Assembly (NCBI GenBank): GCA_030770535.1
Contig: JASVEC010000004.1
Location: 1,054,001-1,118,000, forward strand
DNA length: 64,000 bases
DNA from: Batkoa obscura
Lineage: Eukaryota; Entomophthoromycota; Entomophthoromycetes; Entomophthorales; Batkoaceae
Direction of reading: 5' to 3'
The position numbers and the translations under genes were made by a program. This document shows, one piece after another, positions 11,277 through 22,574 of the stretch. Within the stretch, counting starts at the first letter, position 1. Each line of letters opens with the position of its first letter. Under the pieces are notes generated by a model that saw only the letters and a program-made list of their open reading frames with translations, ran no database searches and was not told where the DNA came from.

Positions 11277-12519
11277 GTCAATTTTTAGTCGAATAATTTT
11301 TTAGATCTCAAGTGTTTCTTGTTTCCCCTCGTCCAAACTTCCCTTAGTCTTCTTTGACACTAGTTTTTTTTATCCTCTTCTCCTACACTTTGATATTATT
11401 ATGGTCTCCTTTATTTCAAATATATTTTTATTTATTAGCTTAGCTTAGATTTACTATTTTTTGATTTTTTGATGGTTAGTATGTATTATAATAGATAGTA
11501 TTGTGCTATATTTATTAAACTCATAATTCATAATAACAGCTGCCATTATGGTATATCATTGGGTCCATGTATTATTATTATAGATAGTGTCATACTACAT
11601 TTATTAAATCTATACATTATTATATCATTTTTAGCTAGATTGATCCCTTGAGATAATAGTCATTAATGTAATTGAATGATTTAAAAGTATTATGGTAATC
11701 AATATATAGGTAACAATCATTAATAATATGAATGGTAAATTTAATCATTTAAAAGTGAAGCAACAATTTTTTATTAATTTTAAAATAAAATTTCAAATAA
11801 ATTTAATAGAAAATTTAAAAATCATTGGATTGTTGCTATAACTTAAAATAAAATATAAAATATAATTTTTATCAAATATTAGACTACAAATGTTTGTTTA
11901 AAATGTTTTAACTTTAAATAACGTTACATTTAATAAAAAAAGAAAAAGAACTTTAAAATACTTCAAATGACCTTATATTTGAATATTTTTTCTTACATCT
12001 GTTGTAAAAGAAAGATTAAACCAACTGATATAAGATTTCGATTTTGTATCTAAAATACAATCAAAAAGAAAAAGAAAACAGCTATTCCTATATATTTATA
12101 ACAAAAATAGACCTAACACATGGGACCTAACACATGGATCTAGCTCATGGCCTACCTGATATCAAGAAGATTGCGTTCTACTAGTTATACCGGGTGGATG
12201 TGTTTATTAAAAATCTAACAGATTAAAATATCCAGGAGTATTGATAATTAGAATTAAAAATCTTTAAAGCTAACACAATGTTGAATTGTTTTATATGGGT
12301 GTGTTTTTTTTGGCTTCATCACTTTTTCCATCTTTTAAGCACTATTTGAGTGGAAAAATTGTTAGTAAAATTCTTAAACAAAAAAATACATCCCCATATA
12401 GTAATTTAAAATTTATTTATAGTTATACAATACTAAAACACCTTTATAAGTGTTTATTTACTTATTAAATGTAATTATAAAAGGAATAGATATGTTTTTT
12501 AACAGAGACTAAAAAAAAT
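11277..12519. other. Intergenic region with one MITE
   Basis: The region contains MITE copy E at 12293-12399 and otherwise AT-rich sequence. Imperfect local repeats occur near 11480-11640, where two passages mention the same TATTATAATAGATAGT-type string. A 60-codon frame at 12286-12468 lies mostly inside the MITE and is not called. Confidence 0.55.
12293..12399 (+). mobile_element. MITE copy E, ~107 bp
   Basis: The ends are ATATGGGTGTG and ACATCCCCATAT. The core AAGCACTATTTGAGTGG differs by two transitions from other copies. It lies 120 bp from tRNA-Asp, on the 3' side of that gene. Confidence 0.8.
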
Positions 12520-12591
12520 CTCTCGAGCGGGGAATTGAACCCCGGTCTCCCGCGTGACAGGCGGGGATACTCACCACTATACTACCCGAGA
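12520..12591 (-). tRNA. tRNA-Asp(GUC)
   Basis: On the minus strand this 72-nt gene forms a standard cloverleaf. The acceptor stem TCTCGGG pairs with CTCGAGA and the discriminator is G. The D arm reads GTAGTATAGTGGTGAGTAT, the anticodon loop is CTGTCAC with anticodon GTC, and the T arm is CGGGG-TTCAATT-CCCCG. No intron is present. Confidence 0.95.
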
Positions 12592-13403
12592 CTCTACATT
12601 TTTACCCCTAAAAAATTATATAACTAACACTTTTACTCTCTTATTATAATATCAAAATGAAAAAAATACCTGAACTAGAAGGTTTATAACAGATTCTTAA
12701 CACTTGACAATTTTAAATCTTATGTTTTCTGTAATAAACGTTAATATCAATAACAATAGATGTACAATTACAAATTTATATTATATTTTTCAATTCACAC
12801 ACTTTTTGCCCATCAAAAAAGTAATAAAAATAAACTATGTTCGTGACTGTATTTTTATAGAAATAGGAATATAAATTTTATGCACAGTTTAAAAGGAACA
12901 GAATAATCGGTATGGCTAAATCAATAGTATCGCTTATGTACATCTTTATCTCTTCAAACTAAGTATTTAAGCTACAGTTATTACATATATGTATGCTGCA
13001 CCTTTACAGTGGATGAAAGCTGATTAGAAATTTAAGCCAAGACTCAAATTAAGTCCCAATTCAATGGAAAGGGATACTGTTCTGAAGTCACCCGCTAATT
13101 CATTGATTTGTGAAGTTGAGAGATAAAATGTAAAGCTTATTTTCTAGAATTTTTTTAAATACCATCTACGCAATAATCTTTTGTATGTTTTTGATGTAAT
13201 GTTTTTGATGTAAACATTTCAATATATTAAAAAGCTATTCTTAACATTATATTTAAAAATACATAACTACAGCTTTACAGATAACTTTATTTAAGTTAAA
13301 AATATAACTAAACACAATGGGTTAAACAATTAAATGAAGTATGGTATTTGAATAATGAAATGCTAAAGATTAAAGAAAGGTTGGTTTATTTTATTACATA
13401 AGA
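12592..13403. other. Intergenic, nothing recognised
   Basis: About 810 bp of AT-rich sequence lie between tRNA-Asp and the third receptor. I find no gene, repeat or motif that I can support. Confidence 0.55.
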
Positions 13404-14450
13404 TTAATTATAAAAATACAAGCCAAGGCATGTTCGAATATCAGATACAAAGCATTCAATTTTAAAAGAAAGATGACGTCTAGATGGTTCATGAGATAAT
13501 AAAACAAAGAGTGCGTTAACTAACCCACAACATGTTAATAAAAGATTAGAACCATAGATAGCAGTGACATCAAAAGTAAAATTATAGGTACCCATTAGGA
13601 TTAAATTGGTAACATTTAAAAATATATCTGGTATTAAACAAATAGAATAAGCAAAAATTGCTCCTATAAGCTTTAATGTTGTAATTAACTTTTGCTTCCT
13701 TACTGCTTTCTTTTGTGATTTGTAGTCATCTACAATATTGGCCCCAGTTTCATAGTATTGGGAACTATCTTGACTATTGATTACTTTAATACTGGACTTG
13801 ATTTGTGCTTTTAGAATTATATCTCCAGAAGATGAAATGATCTCATAATATTCATTAGTCATATTAAAATATGAAAAAGCAATAACTATCAAAGAAAGGA
13901 TTACACGGATAATATAATTTGAAAGCCATACATAATAATATATCTTAAATACATTATATGAAGAATCTGGGTTGTCACCAGGTATACATATCAAACCACT
14001 AACTGACCACTTATAAAATCCGTTATGTAAATATACAACTGCGAATATGAGATTTGTAAAAAAAGAAAAAGAAGCAATAGAATACCATATAAATCCATTG
14101 ACATTTTTCCTCTTACAAATACTTAAATACCTCATAAAACTTAAGATTGCTACCAATTCGACACAAGAAAGGAATACAGTTAAGTTGACTGTTGAATCAT
14201 AAGGACACCACCATGATGGCTGTGGATTTAATTTATTTGTAATTACAAGGTAATCTATACTAATCAAAATTGCTCTTACAATATTATGAATATAAAAATA
14301 TATATCGATCAATGATATAACTAGAATTAGTATTAAATCAATGCTCTTTAGCTTTAACCCAAAGCTTACTACCCCGCCTACAATTAAGTTCAATATTAAC
14401 CCTACTATAGAAATTATAAGCTGAATTATGTGCGCTGTACTTAAGCCCAT
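13404..14450 (-). CDS. Class-A-like seven-transmembrane receptor, paralogue 3
   Basis: This intronless 348-residue protein is the third receptor paralogue. It shows GLILNLIVG in TM1, SLIDIYF in TM2, WWC at residues 80-82, FMRYLS (105-110) after TM3, CLIPDIFLNV in TM6 and LSHEPSRRHL after TM7. The second outer loop keeps a partner Cys (LICIPG). The third intracellular loop (about residues 215-255) is charged, with SSGDIILKAQIKSS and KSQKKAVRKQK. A role as a G-protein-coupled sensor is inferred from topology and class A landmarks; no ligand can be named. Within the window it is as far from paralogues 1 and 2 as they are from each other, judged by eye. Confidence 0.8.
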   Translation of the reverse strand: MGLSTAHIIQLIISIVGLILNLIVGGVVSFGLKLKSIDLILILVISLIDIYFYIHNIVRAILISIDYLVITNKLNPQPSWWCPYDSTVNLTVFLSCVELVAILSFMRYLSICKRKNVNGFIWYSIASFSFFTNLIFAVVYLHNGFYKWSVSGLICIPGDNPDSSYNVFKIYYYVWLSNYIIRVILSLIVIAFSYFNMTNEYYEIISSSGDIILKAQIKSSIKVINSQDSSQYYETGANIVDDYKSQKKAVRKQKLITTLKLIGAIFAYSICLIPDIFLNVTNLILMGTYNFTFDVTAIYGSNLLLTCCGLVNALFVLLSHEPSRRHLSFKIECFVSDIRTCLGLYFYN

Positions 14451-15606
14451 TTCTTTTCTTACTTATACAATTAGAGCTATAGGTTAAGATATAATACTGA
14501 ATATGTTATAAATGATTGTTTTATATTTAAAAGCTTACAAAAAACAACAAAAGAAGCTTTTAATAGAATTAATGTTTTTATATCATATAATATGTTTTAA
14601 TTGTGCTTGTAATGTAATCGAATTAGAAAATATTTGGAATTTAATAAATTGGTTAATTCACATGAGTTATGACTGGGCTATATATATTTATTGACAGCTT
14701 AAAGCATAAATGTGTATAAGATGACCTTATGCATATATTTAATTCTAAAAATAAAGTAATTTTGGATATTATTTTCATGCTTTTCAAAAAAAATATATTT
14801 AATTATTATTGTGTTACTCCTCTCTTTTTTGTTTTAAAGGCAAAGAAAAACGTAAATGATAATAGTGGCTAGAGCCTTATTTAATTCAATATCAAGTGAA
14901 CATTTCAGGCGCTATATCAAATACTTCTAAAAACCCTGGATTATAAAAAGTATGTATGAATTGTCTAGAATACTATAAAGTTAAATACATAAATTTATAT
15001 TAAACTAAAAAGAACATGACTTATCCATAATTGAGGTTTAATTTTTATAAACTATTAAGTGTAAAGATAAGCTATTTCTTTAAATTATTGATTGATACTG
15101 GAATTTTATTTTTTGTTCGATCACAAATTTGGGACTAATCTTATTTTGGGATGACAACATGTTTTCATTCATTATTTTCATTCCTTCTGTTATCAATGAT
15201 AGTATAATTTCAGTATATACATAACATACCAACAAACTCATTCAAAATTGAATTACTAAGTCATTAAATAAGCAAAGTCATAACAATATGGTGTCCATAT
15301 CATTTAATAGCCTACCATACATAGTCCAAATTATTTAACCTTTTTTACTGTCTTTATCAAACGAATTATGGAATATCAAATAAAATTAAAAAAGATAAAT
15401 TATATACTTATCATGATCATAGTCACTTTAAAATGAACTAATGCATAAAATCCTAATATCTCATTTGTGTAGTAGATTGATTTATGAAACCAATACACGG
15501 TTCTAGTCTAATATCATAAAACAGTCTTCCTTTATCATGTGGATTTAACCTTGTCATAATACTTTATATAAAATATGTAATAAAGAAGTGATTTGTTATT
15601 ATGAAC

Positions 15607-15710
15607 ATATGGGGATATATTTTTTTGTTCAAGGATTTTACTACCAATCTTTCCGCTCAAATAGCGCTTAAAAAATGGAAAAAGTGATGAAACCAAAAAC
15701 ATCCCCATAT
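15607..15710 (-). mobile_element. MITE copy F, reverse orientation
   Basis: It begins ATATGGGGATAT and ends ACATCCCCATAT. The interior reads AATCTTTCCGCTCAAATAGC, the reverse complement of the core in copies A, C and E. The flanks ATA/TAT fit a TA duplication. Confidence 0.8.
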
Positions 15711-16967
15711 AAAACATCCTAATTTTTATGCTAGGTTAATCTTTCTCTTTAAGTATGATATTTATTCTTTTGTATTTAATTTTATATTTTTATTTGTAAA
15801 TTGCCTAAAAAACTTATAGAATCATTAAACACTATTTTTTAAAATATATATGGCGCTTAAATAAGGATTCTAAGATATTTTTATATTTATATATTTTTAT
15901 ATTTTATGCTTTTATATTTTTATATTTTTATCCTTGAAAGAATCAAACGACTCCTAAGTGACTATTGAAAAATGAAAATAACAAAAGCAATAAAGATGAG
16001 AGGTGAACTACAAAACAACGACTTTTCACTCTGTAGTATTATATGAGCAGTTTATAAAGGAGATTGAGATTAAATAAAAAATTTCATTTTTGAAATTATA
16101 GTTTATATTTAATAATGATATAGTTATATCAATTATAATTGAATTACTATAAAAGTCATTTCAGTAGTTCTTAACTCCGTAAGTTAAACCACAGTGTAGT
16201 TTAAGTTTTGATTACTGTAATTAAGTTTTTGCACTGTGCCTTCCAAGCTATTCTCTGGGCGATTGTATTGTATTGGGCAATTATTTTGACGAGAAATTTT
16301 GAGATTTTAAAAAACATGAAAAGACTATTAAGTTACACAAAGAATTTGCTATAGAAGACTTCTTATTTTAAACATAGTTTTATAGCAATCATTTCGGTTT
16401 GCTAATAGCTACATTCAGAAATTAGAGCTCAAAGCACTTCAAAGTTTATTTTTTAGCCCTCTCCTTTGGGTTATTTTATAAATAAAAGGATACATTAAAA
16501 ATAAACAGTTTTAATACCTCTCCTGTGAAACCCGAAAAAGGTTAAAGTAAATTCTACCTTATCCTTAATTTTGCTTTTTTTAATAAAATACTTCTATAAA
16601 ATTTTTGTTTAACATTTAAAAATAGGGGTGATCTGGGAACTTAAAATAAATTTTGTGTAGTGAATTGAGAGTTAAAGTATGGCTTATGTTGTACAAATCC
16701 TTGAGTACTTTAAAAAAATAAATAATGATGCAACTTAAAAAATTAAATTAACTTTTTGTAAATTTTAGGAAGATACTAAATTATTATTCGTAGAAAACCC
16801 AATTTTAAAGCTTGGATTAATATAATATATTTAATTCCATAACACATTAAAATAACCTGGGAGCCTAAAGTATACCAAAAAAATGTTATTCTTCTATCCT
16901 AGAAACAGGTGACGAAATTAAAAATAGGCCAGGTACTTGAAAGTGGGAGGTTAAACCGAAGCTAAGG

Positions 16968-16975
16968 TATAAATA
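16968..16975 (+). promoter_or_regulatory. TATA box of the CAP-domain gene
   Basis: TATAAATA lies 79 bp before the chosen ATG at 17054. That is the same spacing class as the TATA-like boxes before the ML and repeat-protein genes. Confidence 0.5.
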
Positions 16976-17053
16976 CCCTGGAGTTACATCTAAAGCAGAA
17001 CAACTCATTTGGTTCTCTTTATACAATTACGTTGTTATCCATCTCATAACAAA

Positions 17054-17986
17054 ATGAAGTTGTCTTTTGTCTGTTTTCTTATTGGCTATATCAGCAGTGC
17101 TGTAGGACATGTCGAGCAAATTGGTGAAAACGAGAATATTCAAGGCCAAGTCCCATTTAAAGCATTAAGCAAAAGAGGCTATCAAGATTCCCCTAAACCC
17201 GTAACCGTATACCAGTATAAACCAATGGGGTATGTTACTGTCACCCAAATAAGAGTAAGCACTATAATGAAGACAGTAACCGCAACAAACAATATGTGCA
17301 CTCAAACCTCTAATGACTCAAAACCAAAGCCAAGTGGACATTATACCTCTTCAGTCCCTATCTTATATCCTTCTTCCACACCAACAAGTGGTAAACCTAA
17401 ACCAACTCAGCATTATACTCCTTCAATCCCTATTTTATATCCCTCTTCTACTTATGACACCTCCACTCATTCTAAACCAAGTAAGACCGTTTCTGATTAC
17501 AAACCTAGTGAGACTGCTCCAAGTAACAATGGTAGCTTTGATGAAAGAAGCATTGAAATGCTGTGCAGAGTCAATGCTTTACGTGCTGAAGTAGGAAAAA
17601 AGCCATACAAATTTGATAAACGTCTAATTGACGCAGCTCAAAAACATTCTGAAGATCAAGCAGCTCAAAAGCAGATGTCTCATACTGGAAGTAAAATTCC
17701 ATATTTCCTCGACCGTATAAAGGCAGCTGGGTATCCAGCTAAAGATGGATCAGAAAACGTTGCATGGAACCAAAGAACCGTTGCTTGGGTAGTTGATTCC
17801 TGGAGAAAATCATCTGGACATTACCGCGCCATTATTGGAGATTATGAATGTTTTGGTTGGGGTGAAAAGAGCTTCTATTGGACTCAGACTTTTGGTAGCG
17901 GTGCTGCCTGTTCTGAGGCTGTTGTTCCATATTGTAAAGATTACCCAGCTTGGAATCCAAACGACATTTGGAATTATATTAAATAA
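17054..17986 (+). CDS. Secreted CAP (SCP/PR-1/Pry-like) domain protein
   Basis: I start the 310-residue protein at 17054. There MKLSFVCFLIGYISSAVG makes a good signal peptide; the frame upstream has no ATG. After a Thr/Val stretch (TVTQIRVSTIMKTVTATNN) and a Pro/Ser/Thr linker with two HYT(S/P)S(V/I)PILYPSS repeats, a CAP domain fills about residues 175-300. Family marks are NALRAEVGKKPY, HSEDQAA, the Glu of GSENVAW, SGHYRAIIGDYECFGWG and YWTQTFGSG. These include the His and Glu residues of the CAP cavity. Fungal CAP proteins (Pry family) bind sterols and fatty acids outside the cell, and some act in host contact. The single exon, TATA box and linker suggest an extracellular or wall-associated protein. 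Confidence 0.9.
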   Translation: MKLSFVCFLIGYISSAVGHVEQIGENENIQGQVPFKALSKRGYQDSPKPVTVYQYKPMGYVTVTQIRVSTIMKTVTATNNMCTQTSNDSKPKPSGHYTSSVPILYPSSTPTSGKPKPTQHYTPSIPILYPSSTYDTSTHSKPSKTVSDYKPSETAPSNNGSFDERSIEMLCRVNALRAEVGKKPYKFDKRLIDAAQKHSEDQAAQKQMSHTGSKIPYFLDRIKAAGYPAKDGSENVAWNQRTVAWVVDSWRKSSGHYRAIIGDYECFGWGEKSFYWTQTFGSGAACSEAVVPYCKDYPAWNPNDIWNYIK

Positions 17987-19145
17987 ATATACTTTATCTA
18001 TTTGTAGATTTTATAATATACATTTTAATCCCTTTAGATATATGTATTATTTAGAAACATTTCCTTACTAAAATGCTACTTTTTATATAATGTCATTTGT
18101 GAAGCAAGTGTTTAAAACTTTGCTAATTTCACTATCTTTTTTGAGGAATTAAGTGCTTAAAATAATGTCCATTAAAGGTATAGTATCAATGAAACGTATT
18201 TACAGGAAAATTAATGGAGAACCACTGTGGGTAATAACAGGATCTTTACGATACTTTTAATTTTACCATGAGTTAGAACATCAACTTAACTGCATTTGTA
18301 TCAAATTTGTTATAAAGAATGTTAAAAATTATTGAAATAATGTTTGGGTTATAGACTTTATTATTTGAAATGAAAAACTCATATAAGCTTTGAGGGGTAA
18401 TTCAGTTATCAAGGATAGTAATTTACAATCCCGTCAACCCTAATGGTTACTCTAAGGCTCTATATCGCCCATGAAATTAATATCATATCCTCCATTAGAA
18501 AAAAAGTACCTCTCCTCCCATTAGTATCACTTATAATTAGCCGTGTATCAGTTTGATAAAAAAAACATAAATGAGTTTACTATAGACTTACATAGCCGAG
18601 TAATATAAAAGGACTACAACAAAGTCCTGAATTTGGACTTTTTATGGGCTCCTAGTCTGATGCCCTCTTATATACGCCTCCTATTTGTTTATTGTTATAT
18701 TTATTTAGTCAATAAGATCTCGCGCTTCTGAATATTAGATATTCTCAAGCTTTCAATCGAAAAACAAGATTATATTGAATTAATTTGATAAAGTGGTAGG
18801 CAATAAAAATGAGGCTCTAAAATAGAAATCATTTTTCTTAGGTAAGCCAAGAACAAGTTTTAGCAAATTTTAGTCAGTAAAATTTAATAATTGGGAACCA
18901 TATAATCACATCTTTTCCAAAAGAATCGTCAAACAATAAACAAATAGTAGGATATATTTAAAAACTTAGAATGTTTGCAATAGTTTCACCTCATCTTATT
19001 ATCCAAGTATTATTCTGTTTACGAAGGAAAATATTAAAAGTTTGAAATTAATAAAACAAGAGCCAAAATTCAATAACACAAGGGTCAAAATTTAAACAAG
19101 ATACTTTTTTTGTAAATTAATGTATGACTTTTAATCAATGGTTAC
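17987..19145. other. Intergenic, small hairpin only
   Basis: About 1.16 kb without a supported gene. A short perfect inverted repeat, AAAGTCC-tgaattt-GGACTTT, lies near 18620-18640. It could be a chance hairpin or a 3'-end structure. Confidence 0.5.
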
Positions 19146-19655
19146 TTAAAGAGCAAGTTTGAGTTGAACACGTAAAACTTGTTTCTTGTTTGGAGTAGTT
19201 ACAACACCATCAACGAGGTAGTTACCACCTGGAATGTTGGAAGGAATATCGATGACTTTAGTAGCAGTGAGTTCACCCTTTTGAATTGGGCATTTAACTT
19301 TATCATCCTCAACGTATTGGCAGAAATCATAATCTTTATTAATAACGGTGAAGATACCAAGTTTGGCGGTAACATGAGCGTTGGTACCTTTGACAATATC
19401 TTCTTTAACGGTACCAGTAAGGGTAACAGTGAGTTTTTGTCCTTTCTTTGGTACACGTGGGCTAAGGGTAACACTCTTAAGTTGAAAAGTATCGGTGCTT
19501 GAACCACAATCGTAGACTATGTTGTCGGTGATTGGACGGCAAGCAGCAGAGATGGCAAATTTTTCACCATCAAAGTAGGCATCGAATTTTGGTTCAATAA
19601 AAGCAGAAGCGCTGGTAGCAAGAGCAAAGAGAGCAAAGAGTTGGGTGAATTGCAT
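19146..19655 (-). CDS. Secreted ML-domain lipid-binding protein, paralogue 1
   Basis: This intronless 169-residue protein has a signal peptide (1-18, ending SASA) and one ML (MD-2-related lipid-recognition) domain, the fold of NPC2 and fungal phosphatidylglycerol/phosphatidylinositol transfer proteins. Diagnostic features are VYDCGSS near residue 50, the strand block VTLSPRVPKKGQKLTVTLTG, YDFCQ, VKCPIQKG near 120 and a C-terminal GNYLVDGVVTTPNKKQVLRVQLKL. Four cysteines sit where ML disulfides are expected. Such proteins carry sterols or phospholipids in secretory or vacuolar lumens or outside the cell. A TATA box lies about 70 bp upstream. Its paralogue is at 60989-61498 on the same strand. 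Confidence 0.88.
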   Translation of the reverse strand: MQFTQLFALFALATSASAFIEPKFDAYFDGEKFAISAACRPITDNIVYDCGSSTDTFQLKSVTLSPRVPKKGQKLTVTLTGTVKEDIVKGTNAHVTAKLGIFTVINKDYDFCQYVEDDKVKCPIQKGELTATKVIDIPSNIPGGNYLVDGVVTTPNKKQVLRVQLKLAL

Positions 19656-19723
19656 TTTGTGTATATTGTTTGTACAGCTAAAAGTTTTAGTACTTTTGAC
19701 CTTTAACTATGACTTGGGCCGTC

Positions 19724-19733
19724 CTTTTTATAC
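19724..19733 (-). promoter_or_regulatory. TATA box of ML paralogue 1
   Basis: On the minus strand TATAAAAAGG lies about 70-78 bp upstream of the ATG at 19655. Confidence 0.5.
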
Positions 19734-21803
19734 TTGCTTGATCCTTTACTTTTGTAGGCAGTGTCAAATCTTAAAAGTGTGATGAGATCATAATTCTTTT
19801 TAAAAAGTTTGTTATGATGAAGTAGCATAATATTATAATAAATGATCTGATCATTTATATAGAATAAAATAAAATAAAATAAAATAATATTTAATTGGTA
19901 TATTTACTTGGAAATCGAGTTTTATCTCACTATTTTAAAAAATGTTTAGCTATACATTGTATTATTTTGTACAGATTTACTATACCTAATTGAAACTAAC
20001 ATCTTATAAGCTATTAGCAACCATTTTAAAAAATATAAAATGGGAACTAAATATAGACAAAATATTTAATAGTACATTGGTAAAAAAAAAAATTATCAAT
20101 TTAGGCATAATAACCAAAAACAGGGATAAAACATAAAAGTGTGACCAAAAATACCATGTGCTAAATGCAAAAAAAATGTTGGATACAATTGCATCTCGTT
20201 TTATCATAATAAATTTTACTTAAATTGGCAATTGTTTTTTATGAAAATAAAAATAAAATTGAATCCCATATATTATCTTGACCACGAACTCAAACACTTA
20301 GACGTCAAATAACAGCATGATGATATTTGGTCTCAAGTATCATGATAAGTTGCATAGACAGTATACAGTCTGCAAAAAGTATTGGGCTTGAAATGACTTG
20401 AAGTTAACATGATTGAAAGTTAATGAAAATTCAAATTTATTGTTTACTAAAGTATCTTATTCTTTATAAAAAAAGCCCTTATAGAAGCGTGTATTATTTA
20501 GTAATAATTAATAATGATATGTATTATTAAATGTATTATAATGCTTATAGTAATTAATTAATTACTATATATATCTGTATTTTGATCTTTTTTAAAACTA
20601 TAATTCTATTGTTGTATTGTCGTGTTAAATAACACAACCTTTTTATAAGTATTTCTTTATCTACTTAAAAGCTTTGGTTTAATCCCAATATGAATATTTT
20701 GTATACAATTAAAATTTGAAAGTTCTTTATAAGTCAATCATATAGTAGCGAAAGCTACAACTTGTCGGAAAGAAACCGAGTTTATAACTTTAAATCAGAA
20801 GACATCTAATTCTTAGCTACTCTTTATTTAAAACTTTTTACTGAACTATTGTCCCAATAATTTTTTACAATTGAATTTAATCAATCCTTTTAAACCGAAC
20901 AATCTGTTTATCTAGCATAAATATTCACATTTACATGAGAGCCTTTTGTATAACCATTCAACTGTATTTACTACTTAAATCTTTTGTAAAATGAAATTAT
21001 TTAAAGCACTGTTTAAAGAGTCAATCAATTAATCTCGTTTTTTTATTTTGAATATGTTTAAAATAAACTATTTAAAGTAATACATGCAAAGTTTAACTCA
21101 CTTTAGTTTCTTATTTCTTATTTCTTATTTTTTTAAAATATCTCACTAACACTATTGCATTCTATAATAAATAATAAATAATAAATAATAAATAATTGTT
21201 TATTCCTATTAAAATAATCTAATTTATACGATTCGTCCTTAAAGTCGATTTGTTTTTATATTTTTAATATTAGTAGGTAGTTGGAAGGTTTTTTAACTTT
21301 AAAGGTAAATGATTTTTTTAATATAATTACTTCTAATAAAAACAGTATATTTTATTCTCACTAAATTTACACAAAATAAATATTCATTTATTGTTAATAA
21401 TTTTTCAGTTTTAAAAATCATTAGAATATTCAAAATCTTTTGATACATATGATCCTATTATCTAATTTTGATGCTTCATTTACCACCTGTTTTATAAGCT
21501 CTGTCCTTTAATCAATCTACTACTCCTATTACATTTTTTTGGATAAAAAATCCAGGTATAAATTCATCTTTACCCTACCTTAATATTGAGCAGCAAATTT
21601 TCTGGCTTGATAGGATCTTCTAGAACATTAAAGATTGAGACCTAATTCCTATAGTATCAAGATTATATCCGAACTACCATATAGCCTATATCGAATCGTT
21701 ATTTTGCATAACTTAATAAAACATTTACTTTTCTGGGCTCAAGGTTTTCTTTAGAAAATTACAAGTTAAGATTTTTAAAATTTATTTTCCAGCTACAAGG
21801 AAC

Positions 21804-21909
21804 ATATGGGGATGTATTTTTCTGTTTAAGAATTTTACTAACAATCTTTCCACTGAAATAGCACATAGAAATGGAAAAAATAATGAAGCCAAAAAAAACA
21901 CCCCCATAT
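21804..21909 (-). mobile_element. MITE copy G, reverse orientation
   Basis: The ends are ATATGGGGATGT and ACACCCCCATAT, with AACAATCTTTCCACTGAAATA inside. The flanking ATA/TAT fits a TA duplication. Confidence 0.8.
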
Positions 21910-22574
21910 TTCTTAATATCCTTGGAGGACAAAAGATCCAAATATTTTTTGAGAGCATCTTCAAAGCAGTGAAGTAAATGTTAAGCAGAAATATTAATTT
22001 TTTAAATTAGAGCATTCATTTAGAAATTATTTAACTATCCCTAGTTTTTTTAGCCAGTGATTTTATTACTTCGTGAAAACACTTTGGGAAGACAAAAACT
22101 TCATAACGGTAAATGTTTTTATAGAAAACCACATAAAGAATATATAGAGCCATCAATTTTTTGTAAAATCTGATTAGTATAATGAATTTAATCAATATCT
22201 ATATTTTTCTACTCCGCATTTCTTACAAAAGAATTTCGAAGCTTACTTTTTTGGATTACTCTAGATTTCAACTATTTTAATTTTAAAAGATAAGTTGATT
22301 TAAAAGCGTAGAAACTTGAAACTGATAAACTTCAGCAATATCATTAAGCTTTATTTAAATATATAGATGATTACATAAAGTTTTACCAAGGTCTTATATA
22401 AATTCTTTAAGATTTTTTATAAAACTACGGCCTTTAAGAGTGTCAGTTAGCTTCGAGGTTACCAAATTTAGAACTAAAATGACGTTTAAAAGGTGAACTA
22501 TTAATTGGTTAATTTAAAAAAGACTCCACGAATTTAAGATGATTATTTTTTATTCATTCAACATTTTATAGAAA

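Larger units (their letters stand above)
14451..17053. other. Gene-poor AT-rich region with one MITE
   Basis: This 2.6-kb gap holds MITE copy F (15607-15710), a TTTATATTTTTATATTTTTA simple repeat near 15890-15930, and the promoter of the CAP-domain gene. Two 60-codon frames (14512-14694 and 15535-15717) are respectively AT-biased and inside the MITE; neither is supported. Confidence 0.55.
19656..22574. other. Gene-poor AT-rich region with MITE and simple repeats
   Basis: The 2.9-kb gap holds the ML-gene promoter, an AAAAT run near 19862-19890, a Tc1-like terminus resembling CTGCAAAAAGTATTGGGC near 20371-20390, an ATAATAA run near 21166-21195, and MITE copy G. A 67-codon frame at 20004-20207 has no motif and is not called. 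Confidence 0.55.
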
